This document shows, one piece after another, positions 1 through 9,003 of a stretch of 64,000 bases of DNA. The DNA is taken from contig JADJCG010000032.1 of assembly GCA_016703335.1 (NCBI GenBank), positions 67,835 through 131,834 of the forward strand, given 5' to 3'. The notes under the pieces were generated by a model. It was not told where the DNA came from. It made no database searches and worked only from the letters and a program-made list of their open reading frames with translations. The DNA is from Caulobacteraceae bacterium (GTDB lineage Bacteria; Pseudomonadota; Alphaproteobacteria; Caulobacterales; Aquidulcibacteraceae). Position 1 is the first letter of the stretch. Each line of letters starts with the position of its first letter. Both the position numbers and the translations under genes were made by a program.

Positions 1-2
1 CG

Positions 3-349
3 TCACGCCTCACTGATCATCACGCAATACCCATCAAGATCGCGCAGAGCGAATTCGCGCGTGCCGGTCGCCGTGTTCAAATTCGGCTCTTCATCGAGCT
101 TCGCGACCAGAGTTCGCGCCCGCGCCAACGCCGCATCGAAATCATCGACGCGGAAGAACAGGATGAGCCCATTTCCAGGTTCTGCACGCTCGGCGCTCGT
201 CAACGTCGGGTGCTGCAGAGCAGGACCGTCCCTCGCGACATCTGTCCAAAAAATTCCCGGCAAAGAAGGTCGGCGGCCGACAACGACTGATACCAATCCA
301 CGCTTCGCGTAACGTCCGCCGCGCCGACAATCGTCCAGATGCGTTTCAT
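3..349 (-). pseudogene. VOC/glyoxalase-family protein, multiply frameshifted
   Basis: A small VOC (vicinal oxygen chelate) protein whose reading frame switches several times. From an ATG at 349 the first frame reads MKRIWTIVGAADVTRSVDWY and runs to about 275. GRRPSLPG then appears in a second frame, FFGQMSRGTVLLC returns in the first, and HPTLTSAERAEPGNGLILFF through the C-terminal VMISEA lies in the second frame to the stop at 3-5. All pieces belong to one glyoxalase-like fold in the right order, so this is one gene with at least three indels. It lies just downstream of the dipeptidase gene (7-base gap), probably co-transcribed. Substrate unknown. Whether the damage is real or sequence error cannot be told from one sequence. 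Confidence 0.7.
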
Positions 350-355
350 CTCGTT

Positions 356-1027
356 TCATCGCACTACAAAATCGAAATAGGTCTCCGGATGCGGCTCGCC
401 TTCGAGCGTGAAGTGCCACCATTCCTCGCGCAGCCCCCGAAACCCGTGCTCACGCATTACGCTCTGCAACAGCATCCGGTTCGCCCGCGCCGCAGCGGTT
501 ACGCTTTCATCCGTCGGCCATGAGAGCGTGTCGAAGAGATCGAACGGCGAGCCCATGTCAACTTCAGCGCCGCTCGCGAGGTTGACGACGGTCAAATCCA
601 CCGTCGATCCACGCGAATGCCCCGAGCGCCCCGCGATATAGCCAAGTTCGAACAGCCGGTTCTTGTCGACGTTCGGATAGAACTCCGCCTTCGTGCTTTG
701 ATCACTGAGATCAGCTGCCCAGCGCGCAAAGTCCGCGACAGCCCGCTGCGGCCGATAACAATCATAAACCTTGAGCCCGAGCCCGCGCGGCGCCAGCTCA
801 GCCTGCACCCGCGCCAAAGCCTCCGCTGCCTCACGCGTCAAAATACAAACTGGCGCCTCGTACCCATCAACGCGCCGCCCAACAAAATTGTGCGCGCCCG
901 CATAACGCATCTCCACGCGCAAACTGGGCACAACACGCGCCGCATCAACAAAGCCATCCGGTCGCTCAGGCGCTGTGTGCGCGCAAGAGGCGAGGGCGAT
1001 GACGAAACTCAAAACAAGTGCGCGCAT
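356..1027 (-). CDS. D-alanyl-D-alanine dipeptidase (peptidase M15D, VanX/DdpX-like) lipoprotein
   Basis: Zinc dipeptidase of the VanX/DdpX family, expected to cleave D-Ala-D-Ala or related peptidoglycan dipeptides. The 223-residue protein starts with a lipoprotein signal (MRALVLSFVIALASC, lipobox cysteine 15), so it should be anchored in the periplasm. The zinc/catalytic signature SGHSRGSTVD (His137, Asp144) and the C-terminal EEWWHF (Glu202, His205) are intact, as is the substrate-side YDCYRP segment. The ATG at 1027 is chosen because AGGAAA lies six bases upstream; an in-frame TTG further upstream would spoil the signal peptide. A second, frameshifted member of the family lies at 21958-22733. 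A resistance role is unlikely without vanHA neighbours; peptidoglycan recycling is more plausible. Confidence 0.85.
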   Translation of the reverse strand: MRALVLSFVIALASCAHTAPERPDGFVDAARVVPSLRVEMRYAGAHNFVGRRVDGYEAPVCILTREAAEALARVQAELAPRGLGLKVYDCYRPQRAVADFARWAADLSDQSTKAEFYPNVDKNRLFELGYIAGRSGHSRGSTVDLTVVNLASGAEVDMGSPFDLFDTLSWPTDESVTAAARANRMLLQSVMREHGFRGLREEWWHFTLEGEPHPETYFDFVVR

Positions 1028-1138
1028 CAGGTTTCCTGCTGCCAAGTGATCACCAACCGGCGACCTTATTCGTCAACGCGTATTGACCTCTCTTAATGAC
1101 GATTAGGCTTTCCGATCGTCAACCGAAACGGCGCGTTA

Positions 1139-1161
1139 AGCGCGTTCGGGCATAACGCGCT
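1139..1161. promoter_or_regulatory. Inverted repeat upstream of motA
   Basis: Perfect 8-base inverted repeat AGCGCGTT / AACGCGCT separated by 7 bases, 34 bases before the motA start in the divergent dipeptidase-motA gap. It could be an operator or an mRNA hairpin; no regulator is identifiable. Confidence 0.3.
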
Positions 1162-1195
1162 GTCGGCAGAATGCCTTTGGTTAAAGCGCGCTAAC

Positions 1196-2063
1196 ATGTT
1201 CCCCATTATCGGCCTCGTTGTTGTGTTCGGCATGGTGTTCGGGGGCTTTATGCTCGCGGGCGGCCACTTCGAAGTCATTATCGAAGCAGCGCCGATGGAG
1301 TTCATGATGATCTTTGGCGCCGCCGTAGGCGCGCTGATCATCTCCAACGACATGAACGGCATCAAAGGCGTTATCGGCGGCTTCGGCGCCGTGATGAAGG
1401 GCCCCAAATGGGGCAAGAAGGATTACGGCGATCTGCTCGCGCTGTTGTTTCAGCTCACCAAGCTGATGAAGACGAAAGGCGTCGTTGCGCTAGAGGCGCA
1501 CATCGAAAAGCCTGAGGAAAGCGCGATCTTCCAGAAGTATCCGAAGATCCTCAAAGACCATCACGTCACGCACTTCATCTGCGACACGCTGCGCATGATG
1601 ACGATGAACCTCGAAGATCCGCACCAGGTCGAGGACGTCATCGACAAGCAGATCGAGAAACACCATCACGAAGCGCTGCATCCCGCGCACGCGCTGCAAG
1701 GCATGGCCGATGGCCTGCCGGCGCTCGGCATCGTCGCCGCCGTGCTCGGCATCGTGAAGACGATGGGCGCGATCAGCGAACCGCCGGAAATTCTCGGCCT
1801 CATGATCGGTAAAGCGCTCGTCGGTACGTTCCTCGGCGTGTTCCTCGCCTACGGTATCGTCGGCCCGATGGCGTCGCGTTTGAACAGCGGTGATCGAACA
1901 TGACGCGCAGTTCTACAAAATCATTCGTGATGTGCTTGTTGCGCACTTGCACGGCAACGCCGCTCAGGTTTCAGTAGAAATCGGACGCGGCTCGGTGCCG
2001 AGTTCGATGCAACCGAGTTTCGCTCAGCTCGAAGAAGCCTTGGCGACAGCTGCAGAAGGCTGA
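1196..2063 (+). pseudogene. motA: Flagellar motor stator protein MotA, one frameshift
   Basis: MotA is the proton-channel stator subunit of the flagellar motor in the inner membrane. The first frame (MFPIIGLVVVFGMVFGGFML onward) carries the two N-terminal membrane helices, the cytoplasmic loop and the third and fourth helices (LPALGIVAAVLGIVKTMGAI, GKALVGTFLGVFLAYGIVGP) and stops artificially at 1903. Reading in the +1 frame from 1887 gives AVIEHDAQFYKIIRDVLVAH and continues to a stop at 2061-2063, the expected MotA C-terminus. One indel near 1886 therefore splits an otherwise full-length (about 288 residue) protein. No motB or other flagellar gene is adjacent, as is common for motA in Caulobacter relatives. 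Confidence 0.85.
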
Positions 2064-2211
2064 GGTCAGGAATGACTTCGCTGCGTCGAGCTATGCAGAT
2101 ATGCATGAGCCCGCAGCGCTCAGACGCTTGCCAATGAAGTTAATCCTTGGCATGGAGTCGCCTCCTTGCGTTGGGGGTAGACCCTGGCGCTGAGACGAGG
2201 GGTAGTAACCT

Positions 2212-2424
2212 ATGACGAAGATCCAAATGGGCATAGCGGCTGCTGCTGCTGCCGTTCTCGCCTTCGGCGTCGCGGCCTGCGGCCAAACGACGGCGACGAC
2301 GGAAGAGCCTGCAACCGCCGAAACGACGACCGAAGCTCCGGTTGAACCGGCGGCCGACGCTGCTGCGACGACCACGGACGGCGCTGCGACGACGACCGAA
2401 GCTCCGGCCACGACGACCCCGTAA
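2212..2424 (+). CDS. Small Thr/Ala-rich lipoprotein
   Basis: A 70-residue protein with a signal peptide ending in the lipobox GVAAC (Cys23), followed by a low-complexity tail almost entirely of Thr, Ala, Glu and Pro (TTATTEEPATAETTTEAP and similar). The DNA of the tail consists of imperfect ACG/GAC-rich repeats. A GAGGGG Shine-Dalgarno lies about 8 bases before the ATG, and a rho-independent-like terminator follows 29 bases after the stop, so it is a monocistronic unit. Function unknown; a surface or periplasmic spacer lipoprotein is a guess. The valine-rich frame on the opposite strand is a shadow. Confidence 0.7.
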   Translation: MTKIQMGIAAAAAAVLAFGVAACGQTTATTEEPATAETTTEAPVEPAADAAATTTDGAATTTEAPATTTP

Positions 2425-2452
2425 TCTACGTTTCGACGTAAGATTTCGCTGC

Positions 2453-2484
2453 GAGCCGCCCGAAAGGGCGGCTCGTTTGCGTTT
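2453..2484 (+). terminator. Rho-independent-type terminator after the small lipoprotein gene
   Basis: Perfect 9-base stem GAGCCGCCC / GGGCGGCTC with a GAAA tetraloop, followed by the T-rich GTTTGCGTTT. It lies between the lipoprotein stop (2424) and the mnmC start (2495). Confidence 0.8.
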
Positions 2485-2494
2485 AGGCTAGCTT

Positions 2495-4360
2495 ATGGCC
2501 CGTTTGCCGCCTGCGCCGGACTTGGAATGGAGCGAAGATAGCTCCTCGCTGCGCGCGGCCGCGTTCGACGACGTTTACTTTTCCAGAGATGGAGGCCTCG
2601 CAGAAGCCGAAGCGGTGTTCCTTGCGGGAACCGGATTGCCGGAACTCTGGCAAAACAGGGATCATTTCGCCCTGTGCGAGCTTGGTTTCGGCACAGGTTT
2701 GAACATTTTGGCGCTCTGGAGCGCCTGGAAAAAGACACGATTACCTCATGCGCAATTGCATATCTCGACCATCGAGTCATTCCCTCTAGCAAGGGCTGAT
2801 GCCGAGCGAGTTTTACGCAACTTTTCAGAGGTTTACGAGATTTCGGATAAGCTTCTGGCGCGCTGGCCGGTACGTGCATACTCACCGCAGCGCCTCTGGT
2901 TTCCCGAAGACGGGCTATCGCTGACGTTATTCACGGGTGGGGCTGAAACCGTTCTCTCCGGTCTTGCCGGAAGCTTCGACGCTTGGTTCCTCGATGGTTT
3001 TGCGCCTGCCCGGAACCCTGGAATGTGGTCGCCGGCGCTTTTTCGCGAGATCGCGCGGCTGAGTGCGCCCGGCGCGCGGGCCGCGACTTTCACGGTAGCA
3101 GGAGACGTTAGGCGCGGGCTCGAAGCGGCGGGGTTCGCTGTCGAGAAGAAACCGGGCTTCGGAAAGAAGCGCGAGCGGCTTGAGGCGCGGTTTGTGACGG
3201 CCAGCGCTGCGCCGCCGGCGCCCCCGATCTATCCCTACGCCGCCTGCAATCCAAAGCGCGTGGCCGTGTTGGGCGCCGGCATCGCTGGGGCAAGCGTAGC
3301 GCAGGCTTTGGTCCGGCGTGGGGTGGAGGTTGTCGTGCTTGAGGCGGCGCGTGAGCTTGGCGCCGGCGCGAGCGGAAATCCGGCGGGTCTGGTGATGCCG
3401 CGGCTCGATCGCGGCGGAGCGCTGAGCGAGGTTCATCTCGCGGCATATCTCAACGCGATCGCGACTTATGAAGCGCTGGGCGTCATCGACGCGTGCGGCG
3501 TCGAACAACGCACGCAAAACGACAGCGCCGAAGCGCTCGAAGATTTGCTCAACGACCCGCCTCTGCCTGCCGATTGGTTTTCGCGATTGCCGAACGGCGC
3601 GGCGCTTCACGCGCGCGCGGGGGTTGTGAAGCCGCAGGCTGCCATCAAGCGCATGCTTGAAGGCGCAACGGTGATTTTTGAATCGCCTGTGCAGCGCCTC
3701 GATCGCGATGGCGACGGTTGGATCTTGGTCGCGCCGGATGGACGTGCGCTATTGCGAGCGGACGCCGTGGTGCTCGCGTGCGGCGCGGCGTTGGCGCAGT
3801 TCGAGCCAGCTTCGTTTCTACCGATCGCGATTTCGCACGGTCAAATCGAATGGGGAAAGGGCCCGGCGCCGGCGCATGCGCTGACGCGGGGCAGCTACGT
3901 CGCGCCGTTTGACGGTGGCGTGTTGTTCGGTGCGACGTTCGACAAAGAGGCACCATCCTCAAGGTCGGACGCGCGCGCGCGCAATCTCGCTGCCTTACGC
4001 GAACTCGCGCCGGAAATCGCCGCAAGCATTGAAGAATCAACGTTGCGCTCACGCGCTTCGGAACGCGCCACTACACCGGATCGCGCGCCGATTGCGGGGT
4101 TGCTGCCCGATGCGGAAGCATGGTTAGCGCAGTACGCAGATCTCGCGCATGGACGCATAGTTCAAACTGAAACGCCGCCGCCCGCGCATAACGGCGTTTA
4201 CGTTATCGGCGGTTTAGGGGCGCGGGGCTTAACGCTTGCGCCCTTGCTTGGCGAAGTTCTCGCCGGCGAAATGTGCAATGAACCTGGGCTGTTAAGTCAG
4301 CTCGCGCGTGACGCGATTCATCCGGCCCGTTTTCTGCATAGGGCGCTCAAACGGCGTTAA
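2495..4360 (+). CDS. mnmC: Bifunctional tRNA mnm5s2U biosynthesis protein MnmC
   Basis: Completes the mnm5(s2)U34 wobble modification. The C-terminal FAD oxidoreductase removes the carboxymethyl group and the N-terminal MnmD methyltransferase adds the methyl. In the 621-residue protein the SAM motif CELGFGTGLN lies at 61-70 and the MnmD signature LDGFAPARNPGMWS at 166-179. The FAD Rossmann motif VLGAGIAGAS is at 258-267, followed by GAGASGNPAGLVMPRLDRG. Length fits the two-domain family. The coding end overlaps nothing; the next gene starts 22 bases later on the same strand. Confidence 0.93.
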   Translation: MARLPPAPDLEWSEDSSSLRAAAFDDVYFSRDGGLAEAEAVFLAGTGLPELWQNRDHFALCELGFGTGLNILALWSAWKKTRLPHAQLHISTIESFPLARADAERVLRNFSEVYEISDKLLARWPVRAYSPQRLWFPEDGLSLTLFTGGAETVLSGLAGSFDAWFLDGFAPARNPGMWSPALFREIARLSAPGARAATFTVAGDVRRGLEAAGFAVEKKPGFGKKRERLEARFVTASAAPPAPPIYPYAACNPKRVAVLGAGIAGASVAQALVRRGVEVVVLEAARELGAGASGNPAGLVMPRLDRGGALSEVHLAAYLNAIATYEALGVIDACGVEQRTQNDSAEALEDLLNDPPLPADWFSRLPNGAALHARAGVVKPQAAIKRMLEGATVIFESPVQRLDRDGDGWILVAPDGRALLRADAVVLACGAALAQFEPASFLPIAISHGQIEWGKGPAPAHALTRGSYVAPFDGGVLFGATFDKEAPSSRSDARARNLAALRELAPEIAASIEESTLRSRASERATTPDRAPIAGLLPDAEAWLAQYADLAHGRIVQTETPPPAHNGVYVIGGLGARGLTLAPLLGEVLAGEMCNEPGLLSQLARDAIHPARFLHRALKRR

Positions 4361-4382
4361 AGCCGCATTTGGGTTAATCGCT

Positions 4383-5150
4383 ATGGCGTTCGATGCAGGC
4401 GCTCGCACTGCGAGCACGGTTAATTTCCTGGACCTTCCGTTCAGTGGTTTGGATCTTGATGGCGCGCTCGACGCGATCAGCGTGCGCGCCAGCCTCGATC
4501 TGCCATTTGCGTATGTCGCGACGCCAAACGTCGATCACGTTGTCTGTCTCGCGAACGAGCCGGCGCGCCGCACGCGGTACGATCATGCGTGGCTGTTGCT
4601 GAACGATAGCCGCGTCCTCAAAGGCTTGGCGCGCAAGGCCAAGATCAGCCTGCCGCTCGCCCCAGGATCGGACATCGCCGAGCACCTTTTCGATACGGTC
4701 ATCGACAAGTACGAGCCGGTCACCATCATTGGCGGCGATCGCGAGAGCATCGAAGAGCTGAAGCGCGTTTACGATCTGCGCGACGTCCGTTGGCACGAGC
4801 CGCCGATGAATCTGAAACAAAAGCCAGGCGCCATCGTCCGCGCAGCGGCGTTCGCAGCAGCTCAGCCGTCGCGGTTTACCTTCATCTGCGTTGGCGCGCC
4901 GCAACAGGAAATGATCGCCTATGCGATCGCCCTGCGCGGCGATGCGCGCGGTGTCGGCCTTTGCGTCGGCGCGGCGTTGGATTTCCTTTCGGGTAGCGCC
5001 AAGCGCGCGCCGAAATGGATGCAGGGCCTTGGCCTCGAGTGGCTGCATCGTCTGGCGAGCGAGCCGGGCCGCATGTGGAAGCGCTACTTGGTGACCGGTC
5101 CCAAGGTGTTTTCGCTGTTCGCCGAATGGCGCGCTTCGATCGCCGCTTGA
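4383..5150 (+). CDS. WecG/TagA/CpsF-family glycosyltransferase
   Basis: Glycosyltransferase family 26 enzyme that adds a sugar to a lipid-linked carrier at the membrane, as in enterobacterial common antigen or teichoic acid linkage units. Family segments are TPNVDHVVCLAN near residue 40, LLNDSRVLKGLARKAK near 70, ICVGAPQQEM in the second half and a C-terminal DFLSGSAKRAPKWMQ / LGLEWLHRLASEPGRMWKRY. The start ATG at 4383 lies just after the mnmC stop; an upstream in-frame start would overlap mnmC. Its 3' end overlaps the convergent MFS gene by 67 bases. The acceptor and sugar cannot be told. Confidence 0.82.
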   Translation: MAFDAGARTASTVNFLDLPFSGLDLDGALDAISVRASLDLPFAYVATPNVDHVVCLANEPARRTRYDHAWLLLNDSRVLKGLARKAKISLPLAPGSDIAEHLFDTVIDKYEPVTIIGGDRESIEELKRVYDLRDVRWHEPPMNLKQKPGAIVRAAAFAAAQPSRFTFICVGAPQQEMIAYAIALRGDARGVGLCVGAALDFLSGSAKRAPKWMQGLGLEWLHRLASEPGRMWKRYLVTGPKVFSLFAEWRASIAA

Positions 5151-6478
5151 AGCTCGGCTTGGCGTTTCTCGTCGATCGGGTAGTTGCGCAGCGTCAGAGC
5201 TGCCAACACGCACAGAATAATCGGCACGAATATAAACAGCGCTGAGAGCGTCATCAGCGCCTCTGGCGTATTGTCCGCGCCATTCGCTGCCTGAAAGCCT
5301 GCAAAGCCGAGAATCGCGTAGGTGATCGGGCCAAGCGCTGCGCCTGCCTTCGATGTCGTCAGTAGTAAACCAAAGAAGAGGCCGGAGCGCCGCGCGCCGG
5401 TGTTCAATTCGTCTTCATCGACAACGTCCGCCATCATCGTGCGCGTCAGCAAGACGCCGCCGCCATTACTCAGCCCAGCGACAAACATGAAGGGCGCGGC
5501 CAGCCAGATCTCACCCGCCGGCAAGACGAACAGGATTGCGGTGGTCACGGCGGTGTAGATGAACGCGCCAGCGAGCGCGCGATGCTTGCCCCAGCGCCGC
5601 GCCGCAAACCACCAGATTGGAACGCCCGCGAGCGCCGCGGCAAAATAGATCGCGAGCAGCGCTTGGGCGGTGTTGGTGAAGCCCAACACGAACTGGAAAT
5701 ACCAAAGGAAAAGGCCACCCGAAACGCCTTGCGAAATGCCGAGCAAGAAGTCCGGCAACAGCACGCGCTGTGCGGAACGGCTGGCAATCAGAGTTTTGAT
5801 CGTTTGCAGTAACGTCAGATGTTGCTGCGGCGGCCGCTTTTCCTCCGGCACAAACACCACGGCGATTGCAGTTGTGACCGGCAACAAAAACACCATGGTC
5901 CAACCCATGGCCATGACTGCCGCGCCATTGGCGCCGTCGCGATCATCGCCAAATGCGAAAGCCGCGATGCCGGCAATGACGAGCATCAATACCTGGCCGA
6001 TGGCGCTAGCGAACTGAACGGCGCCGAGCACGTGCGTGCGCCCGTGATAGGTGGGCATCAGTTCGCCCGCCCATCCCAAATGCGCGATCATCATCGCGGC
6101 GTAGGCGGTGTAGAGCAGAAAAACCGTGAGTGCGGCGACGGCGATCGGCACGCCCGGCCAGAGGCCGATGAACAAAACCAAGATCAGCATCATCAAAGGC
6201 GGACATGCGGCCGTCAGCCAAAAGCGCCGGCGGCCCCACGGATGCATCGTGCGATCCTGAATGTTGCCGAGTGTCGGATCGATGATGATGTCGAGAACGC
6301 GGACGCCGAGAAAAATGGCCGACACCCAGAAAAGCGGAATGCCGAGATGCGAGGCAAAGTAGGGCGGAATGAAAATGATCGTCGGCAACGAAAGCGCGAG
6401 CAACGGCGCTGCGGGCGCCGCGAAGGCAGCGATCTCCCAAGCGGAAACCTTACGTTCGCGCGTCGACGTTTGCGTCAC
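5084..6478 (-). CDS. MFS transporter, glycoside-pentoside-hexuronide (GPH)-like
   Basis: Twelve-helix secondary transporter of 464 residues. The N-terminal half has the GPH/sugar-cation symporter features ILGVRVLDIIIDPTLGNIQD and GRRRFW, i.e. the D-P-x-x-G-x-x-x-D pattern after helix 2. Start is GTG at 6478, supported by GGAGGA five bases upstream. The substrate is probably a sugar or glycoside but is not determined. The C-terminus (LRNYPIDEKRQAELQ) overlaps the end of the convergent glycosyltransferase gene. Confidence 0.82.
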   Translation of the reverse strand: MTQTSTRERKVSAWEIAAFAAPAAPLLALSLPTIIFIPPYFASHLGIPLFWVSAIFLGVRVLDIIIDPTLGNIQDRTMHPWGRRRFWLTAACPPLMMLILVLFIGLWPGVPIAVAALTVFLLYTAYAAMMIAHLGWAGELMPTYHGRTHVLGAVQFASAIGQVLMLVIAGIAAFAFGDDRDGANGAAVMAMGWTMVFLLPVTTAIAVVFVPEEKRPPQQHLTLLQTIKTLIASRSAQRVLLPDFLLGISQGVSGGLFLWYFQFVLGFTNTAQALLAIYFAAALAGVPIWWFAARRWGKHRALAGAFIYTAVTTAILFVLPAGEIWLAAPFMFVAGLSNGGGVLLTRTMMADVVDEDELNTGARRSGLFFGLLLTTSKAGAALGPITYAILGFAGFQAANGADNTPEALMTLSALFIFVPIILCVLAALTLRNYPIDEKRQAELQAAIEARHSANSENTLGPVTK

Positions 6479-6552
6479 TGTTCCTCCCGCTCATACTCCG
6501 TGCGGAGCTGAGCTTTCGTTACAGCGCACTCTCTAGAAGTGTCGGCGTGGGA

Positions 6553-7341
6553 TCAACCGTTGCGGACGGTTTGCGTGAGCGCGCCAATCAGTGCGCCGTT
6601 TGCCGCTACGACAGAACCGGTCTGCATGAAGTCGCCGCCGTCGATCTCGTTCACGGTTCCACCAGCTTCGCGGACGATCACGGCGCCGGCCGAGATGTCC
6701 CAAACGCCGAGGTCGCGTTCCCAATAGCCGTCAAAGCGGCCGGCCGCGGTGTAAGCGAGATCGAGTGACGCCGCGCCGAAGCGCCGAACGCCAGCGGTCT
6801 TCGCGACGACGCGTTCAATCTCCTCAAGCGCGCGCTCGTGATTGCCTTTGCCGTGGAACGGCGTGCCGCAGGCGAAGAGTGCATCGCGCATGTCGTTGCG
6901 TCCTGCGACCCGCAGGCGCCGGTCGTTGAGATAGGAGCCCTGGCCCTTCTCTGCCCAAAAGAGTTCGTCGCGGATCGGATTGTAGACAACGCCGGCCACC
7001 AGCACGCCTTCGCGCTCCAGCGCGATCGAAATGGCAAAGTGCGGAATGCCGTGCAGGAAGTTGGTGGTGCCGTCGAGCGGATCGACGATCCAGCGATTGG
7101 TCTTGTCGGTGCCTTCAACGACGCCGCGCTCTTCCATGATGAAGCAATAGCCGGGGCGCGCCTTCGAGAGTTCTTCGAACAACGTCTTCTCAGCTTTGAT
7201 GTCAGCCGACGTGACGAAATCGCTTGGGCCTTTGCGCGAGACCTGCAGGTTCTCGACTTCACCGAAATCACGCGACATCGGCCGTGCTGCTTTACGCGCG
7301 GCAGCGATCATCACGTTCATCAGGGCGGAAGCTTGAGGCAT
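6553..7341 (-). CDS. Inositol monophosphatase family protein (SuhB/CysQ-like)
   Basis: Mg-dependent sugar phosphatase fold, 262 residues. Metal-binding motifs are present in order: MEERG (normally EESG), WIVDPLDGTTNFLHG near residues 84-98, and GVWDISAGAVIVREAGG near 215-231. The Arg in place of Ser in the first motif is a small deviation seen in several alphaproteobacterial SuhB proteins. Likely substrates are myo-inositol-1-phosphate or related phosphates; SuhB also has an rRNA-maturation role in E. coli. It stands alone, with an MFS gene downstream on the same strand. Confidence 0.88.
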   Translation of the reverse strand: MPQASALMNVMIAAARKAARPMSRDFGEVENLQVSRKGPSDFVTSADIKAEKTLFEELSKARPGYCFIMEERGVVEGTDKTNRWIVDPLDGTTNFLHGIPHFAISIALEREGVLVAGVVYNPIRDELFWAEKGQGSYLNDRRLRVAGRNDMRDALFACGTPFHGKGNHERALEEIERVVAKTAGVRRFGAASLDLAYTAAGRFDGYWERDLGVWDISAGAVIVREAGGTVNEIDGGDFMQTGSVVAANGALIGALTQTVRNG

Positions 7342-7414
7342 GGCGGGGTGCTAGCAGGGCGCGGCCAGGGACGGCAAGGCTGCGCTGCCGCCATACTCGT
7401 ATTCGGGGAACAGG

Positions 7415-8599
7415 TTAGCGATTTAGCATGGCGCGGGCGGCCCAAACGCCCGTCGCGAACGATGCTTGCAGGAGGTAACCGCCGGTCGGCGCTTCCCAGT
7501 CGAGCATTTCGCCCGCGACGTAGGTGTTAGGGATAGCGCGGAGCTGGAGGTGCTCGTCGACAGCGCTCCACGCGACGCCGCCAGCTGTTGAGATGGCGCG
7601 CTCGATACCGTGTGGCGCTTTCAGCGTGATCGGGATCGCTTTGATGAGTTCGGTGAGCTGCTCGGGATCGCGTGGCGGGGGGCCGTTCTCATAAACCAGC
7701 GCGATAGCGGCCGGCGAGAGACCCAAAGTCTTCCGGAGCGAGGAGGAAAGCGTGTCGCCGCGTTTTGCCTTCCTGAGCTTTTCTACGACGTGCTGAAGCC
7801 GCAGGTCTGGCCGCAGGTCAATGCGGATGCCGGTGGGCGCTGTCGCGCGGAGATCTGCCGTGAGCGCGTAAATGGCGCCGCCTTCGATGCCGTACGCGGT
7901 GATCATCGCTTCGCCGAGTGACGTGCGCGATCGGTGGCGGATGGCGATGTTCTTCAACGCGTGACCAGCAAAGCGCGTGCGGAGGTGTTCGCTCCAATCG
8001 ACTGTGTAGCCGACATTCGCAGGCTGGAATGGCGCCACCTCGACGCCGCGCGCCTCAAACGCAGCGCGCCAGGAGCCATCGGCGCCTAAGCGCGGCCAGC
8101 TGGCGCCGCCGAGGGCGAACAACGTCGCCTTCGGCTGCAGCGTTTTGCGTTCGCCGCTTTCATCGAAGCAGAGCGCGCCTTCATGGTCCCATCCGAGCCA
8201 CGTCGCGCGCGTTCTTATTTCGACGCCCTGCGCTGAAAGGCGCGCCAGCCAAGCGCGCAACAGCGGCGAAGCTTTCATCGCTTTGGGAAATACGCGCCCG
8301 CTCGAACCGATGAACGTTTCCGCGCCAAGGCCGTTAGCCCAGGCGATAAGATCAGTTGGCGTGAAGCCTTCGAGGATTGGCTGCAGCTGCGGAGCTGCTT
8401 CGTGGAAGCGTGTGAGGAAGCGTTCAAAGTCTTCCGAATGCGTAAGGTTCAACCCGCCGCGCCCAGCCATCAGGAACTTGCGCGCCACGCTCGGCATGCG
8501 CTCGTACACAACGACGCGCTTACCCGCGGCGCTCAATATCTCCGCCGCGATCAGACCTGCAGGGCCGGCGCCGACAATGGCGATCGGCGCATCACTCAT
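7415..8599 (-). CDS. NAD(P)/FAD-dependent oxidoreductase, BaiN/HI0933 type
   Basis: Flavoprotein of 394 residues starting MSDAPIAIVGAGPAGLIAAE, a classic FAD-binding Rossmann motif, followed by RKFLMAGRGGLNLTHSE, the signature of the HI0933/TIGR03862 flavoproteins. The C-terminal motif YVAGEMLDWEAPTGGYLLQA closes the FAD site. An open frame extends 96 codons upstream, but it runs through the VOC gene in another frame, so the ATG at 8599 is chosen. It overlaps the VOC stop by 8 bases. The physiological reaction of this family is not settled. Confidence 0.85.
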   Translation of the reverse strand: MSDAPIAIVGAGPAGLIAAEILSAAGKRVVVYERMPSVARKFLMAGRGGLNLTHSEDFERFLTRFHEAAPQLQPILEGFTPTDLIAWANGLGAETFIGSSGRVFPKAMKASPLLRAWLARLSAQGVEIRTRATWLGWDHEGALCFDESGERKTLQPKATLFALGGASWPRLGADGSWRAAFEARGVEVAPFQPANVGYTVDWSEHLRTRFAGHALKNIAIRHRSRTSLGEAMITAYGIEGGAIYALTADLRATAPTGIRIDLRPDLRLQHVVEKLRKAKRGDTLSSSLRKTLGLSPAAIALVYENGPPPRDPEQLTELIKAIPITLKAPHGIERAISTAGGVAWSAVDEHLQLRAIPNTYVAGEMLDWEAPTGGYLLQASFATGVWAARAMLNR

Positions 8600-8990
8600 G
8601 CAGGTGGCTACAAGCTTCGATCTTGTTGCCGTCCGGGTCGCGAACGAAGGCGCCGTAATAGTCGGGATGATACTCGGTCCGAAGTCCTGGGCGCCCGTCC
8701 TCGATGCCGCCTTGCTCCATGGCGGCGAGATAGAATGCGTCGACGGACTCGCGCGTAGCGGCGCGGAAGGCGATATGCACACCGTTGCCCATGCTGGCGG
8801 GCTGGCCGTTGATCGGCAGCTGAATCCAGAAGCTCGGCTTGTTCGGCTCGCCATAGCCGACGCCGACGAGCTGACCGTTGAGTTCAACCGGATAGACGGG
8901 ATTTAGTCCGAGCGGCGCGAGCGCAGCGTCATAGAATGCCTTCGAGCGCTTCATGTTGGTGACGCCGACAGACACGTGATCGATGCTCAT
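8592..8990 (-). CDS. VOC family protein (glyoxalase/bleomycin-resistance fold)
   Basis: A 132-residue single VOC domain protein: MSIDHVSVGVTNMKRSKAFY at the N-terminus and AFVRDPDGNKIEACSH at the C-terminus, the usual metal-site region of the fold. It sits between the dienelactone hydrolase and the FAD oxidoreductase on the same strand, with 13 bases to the former and an 8-base overlap with the latter. The arrangement suggests one transcript. Substrate unknown. Confidence 0.85.
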   Translation of the reverse strand: MSIDHVSVGVTNMKRSKAFYDAALAPLGLNPVYPVELNGQLVGVGYGEPNKPSFWIQLPINGQPASMGNGVHIAFRAATRESVDAFYLAAMEQGGIEDGRPGLRTEYHPDYYGAFVRDPDGNKIEACSHLHE

Positions 8991-9003
8991 CTCGGCTTCT
9001 CCC

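Noticed and set aside
356..1027. A vancomycin-resistance role for the VanX-like protein
   Set aside because: No vanH, vanA or vanRS neighbours, and a Gram-negative type genome; recycling is the simpler role.
2091..2411. A valine-rich open frame opposite the small lipoprotein gene
   Set aside because: It mirrors the ACG/GAC repeats; the plus-strand frame has a ribosome site, lipobox and terminator.
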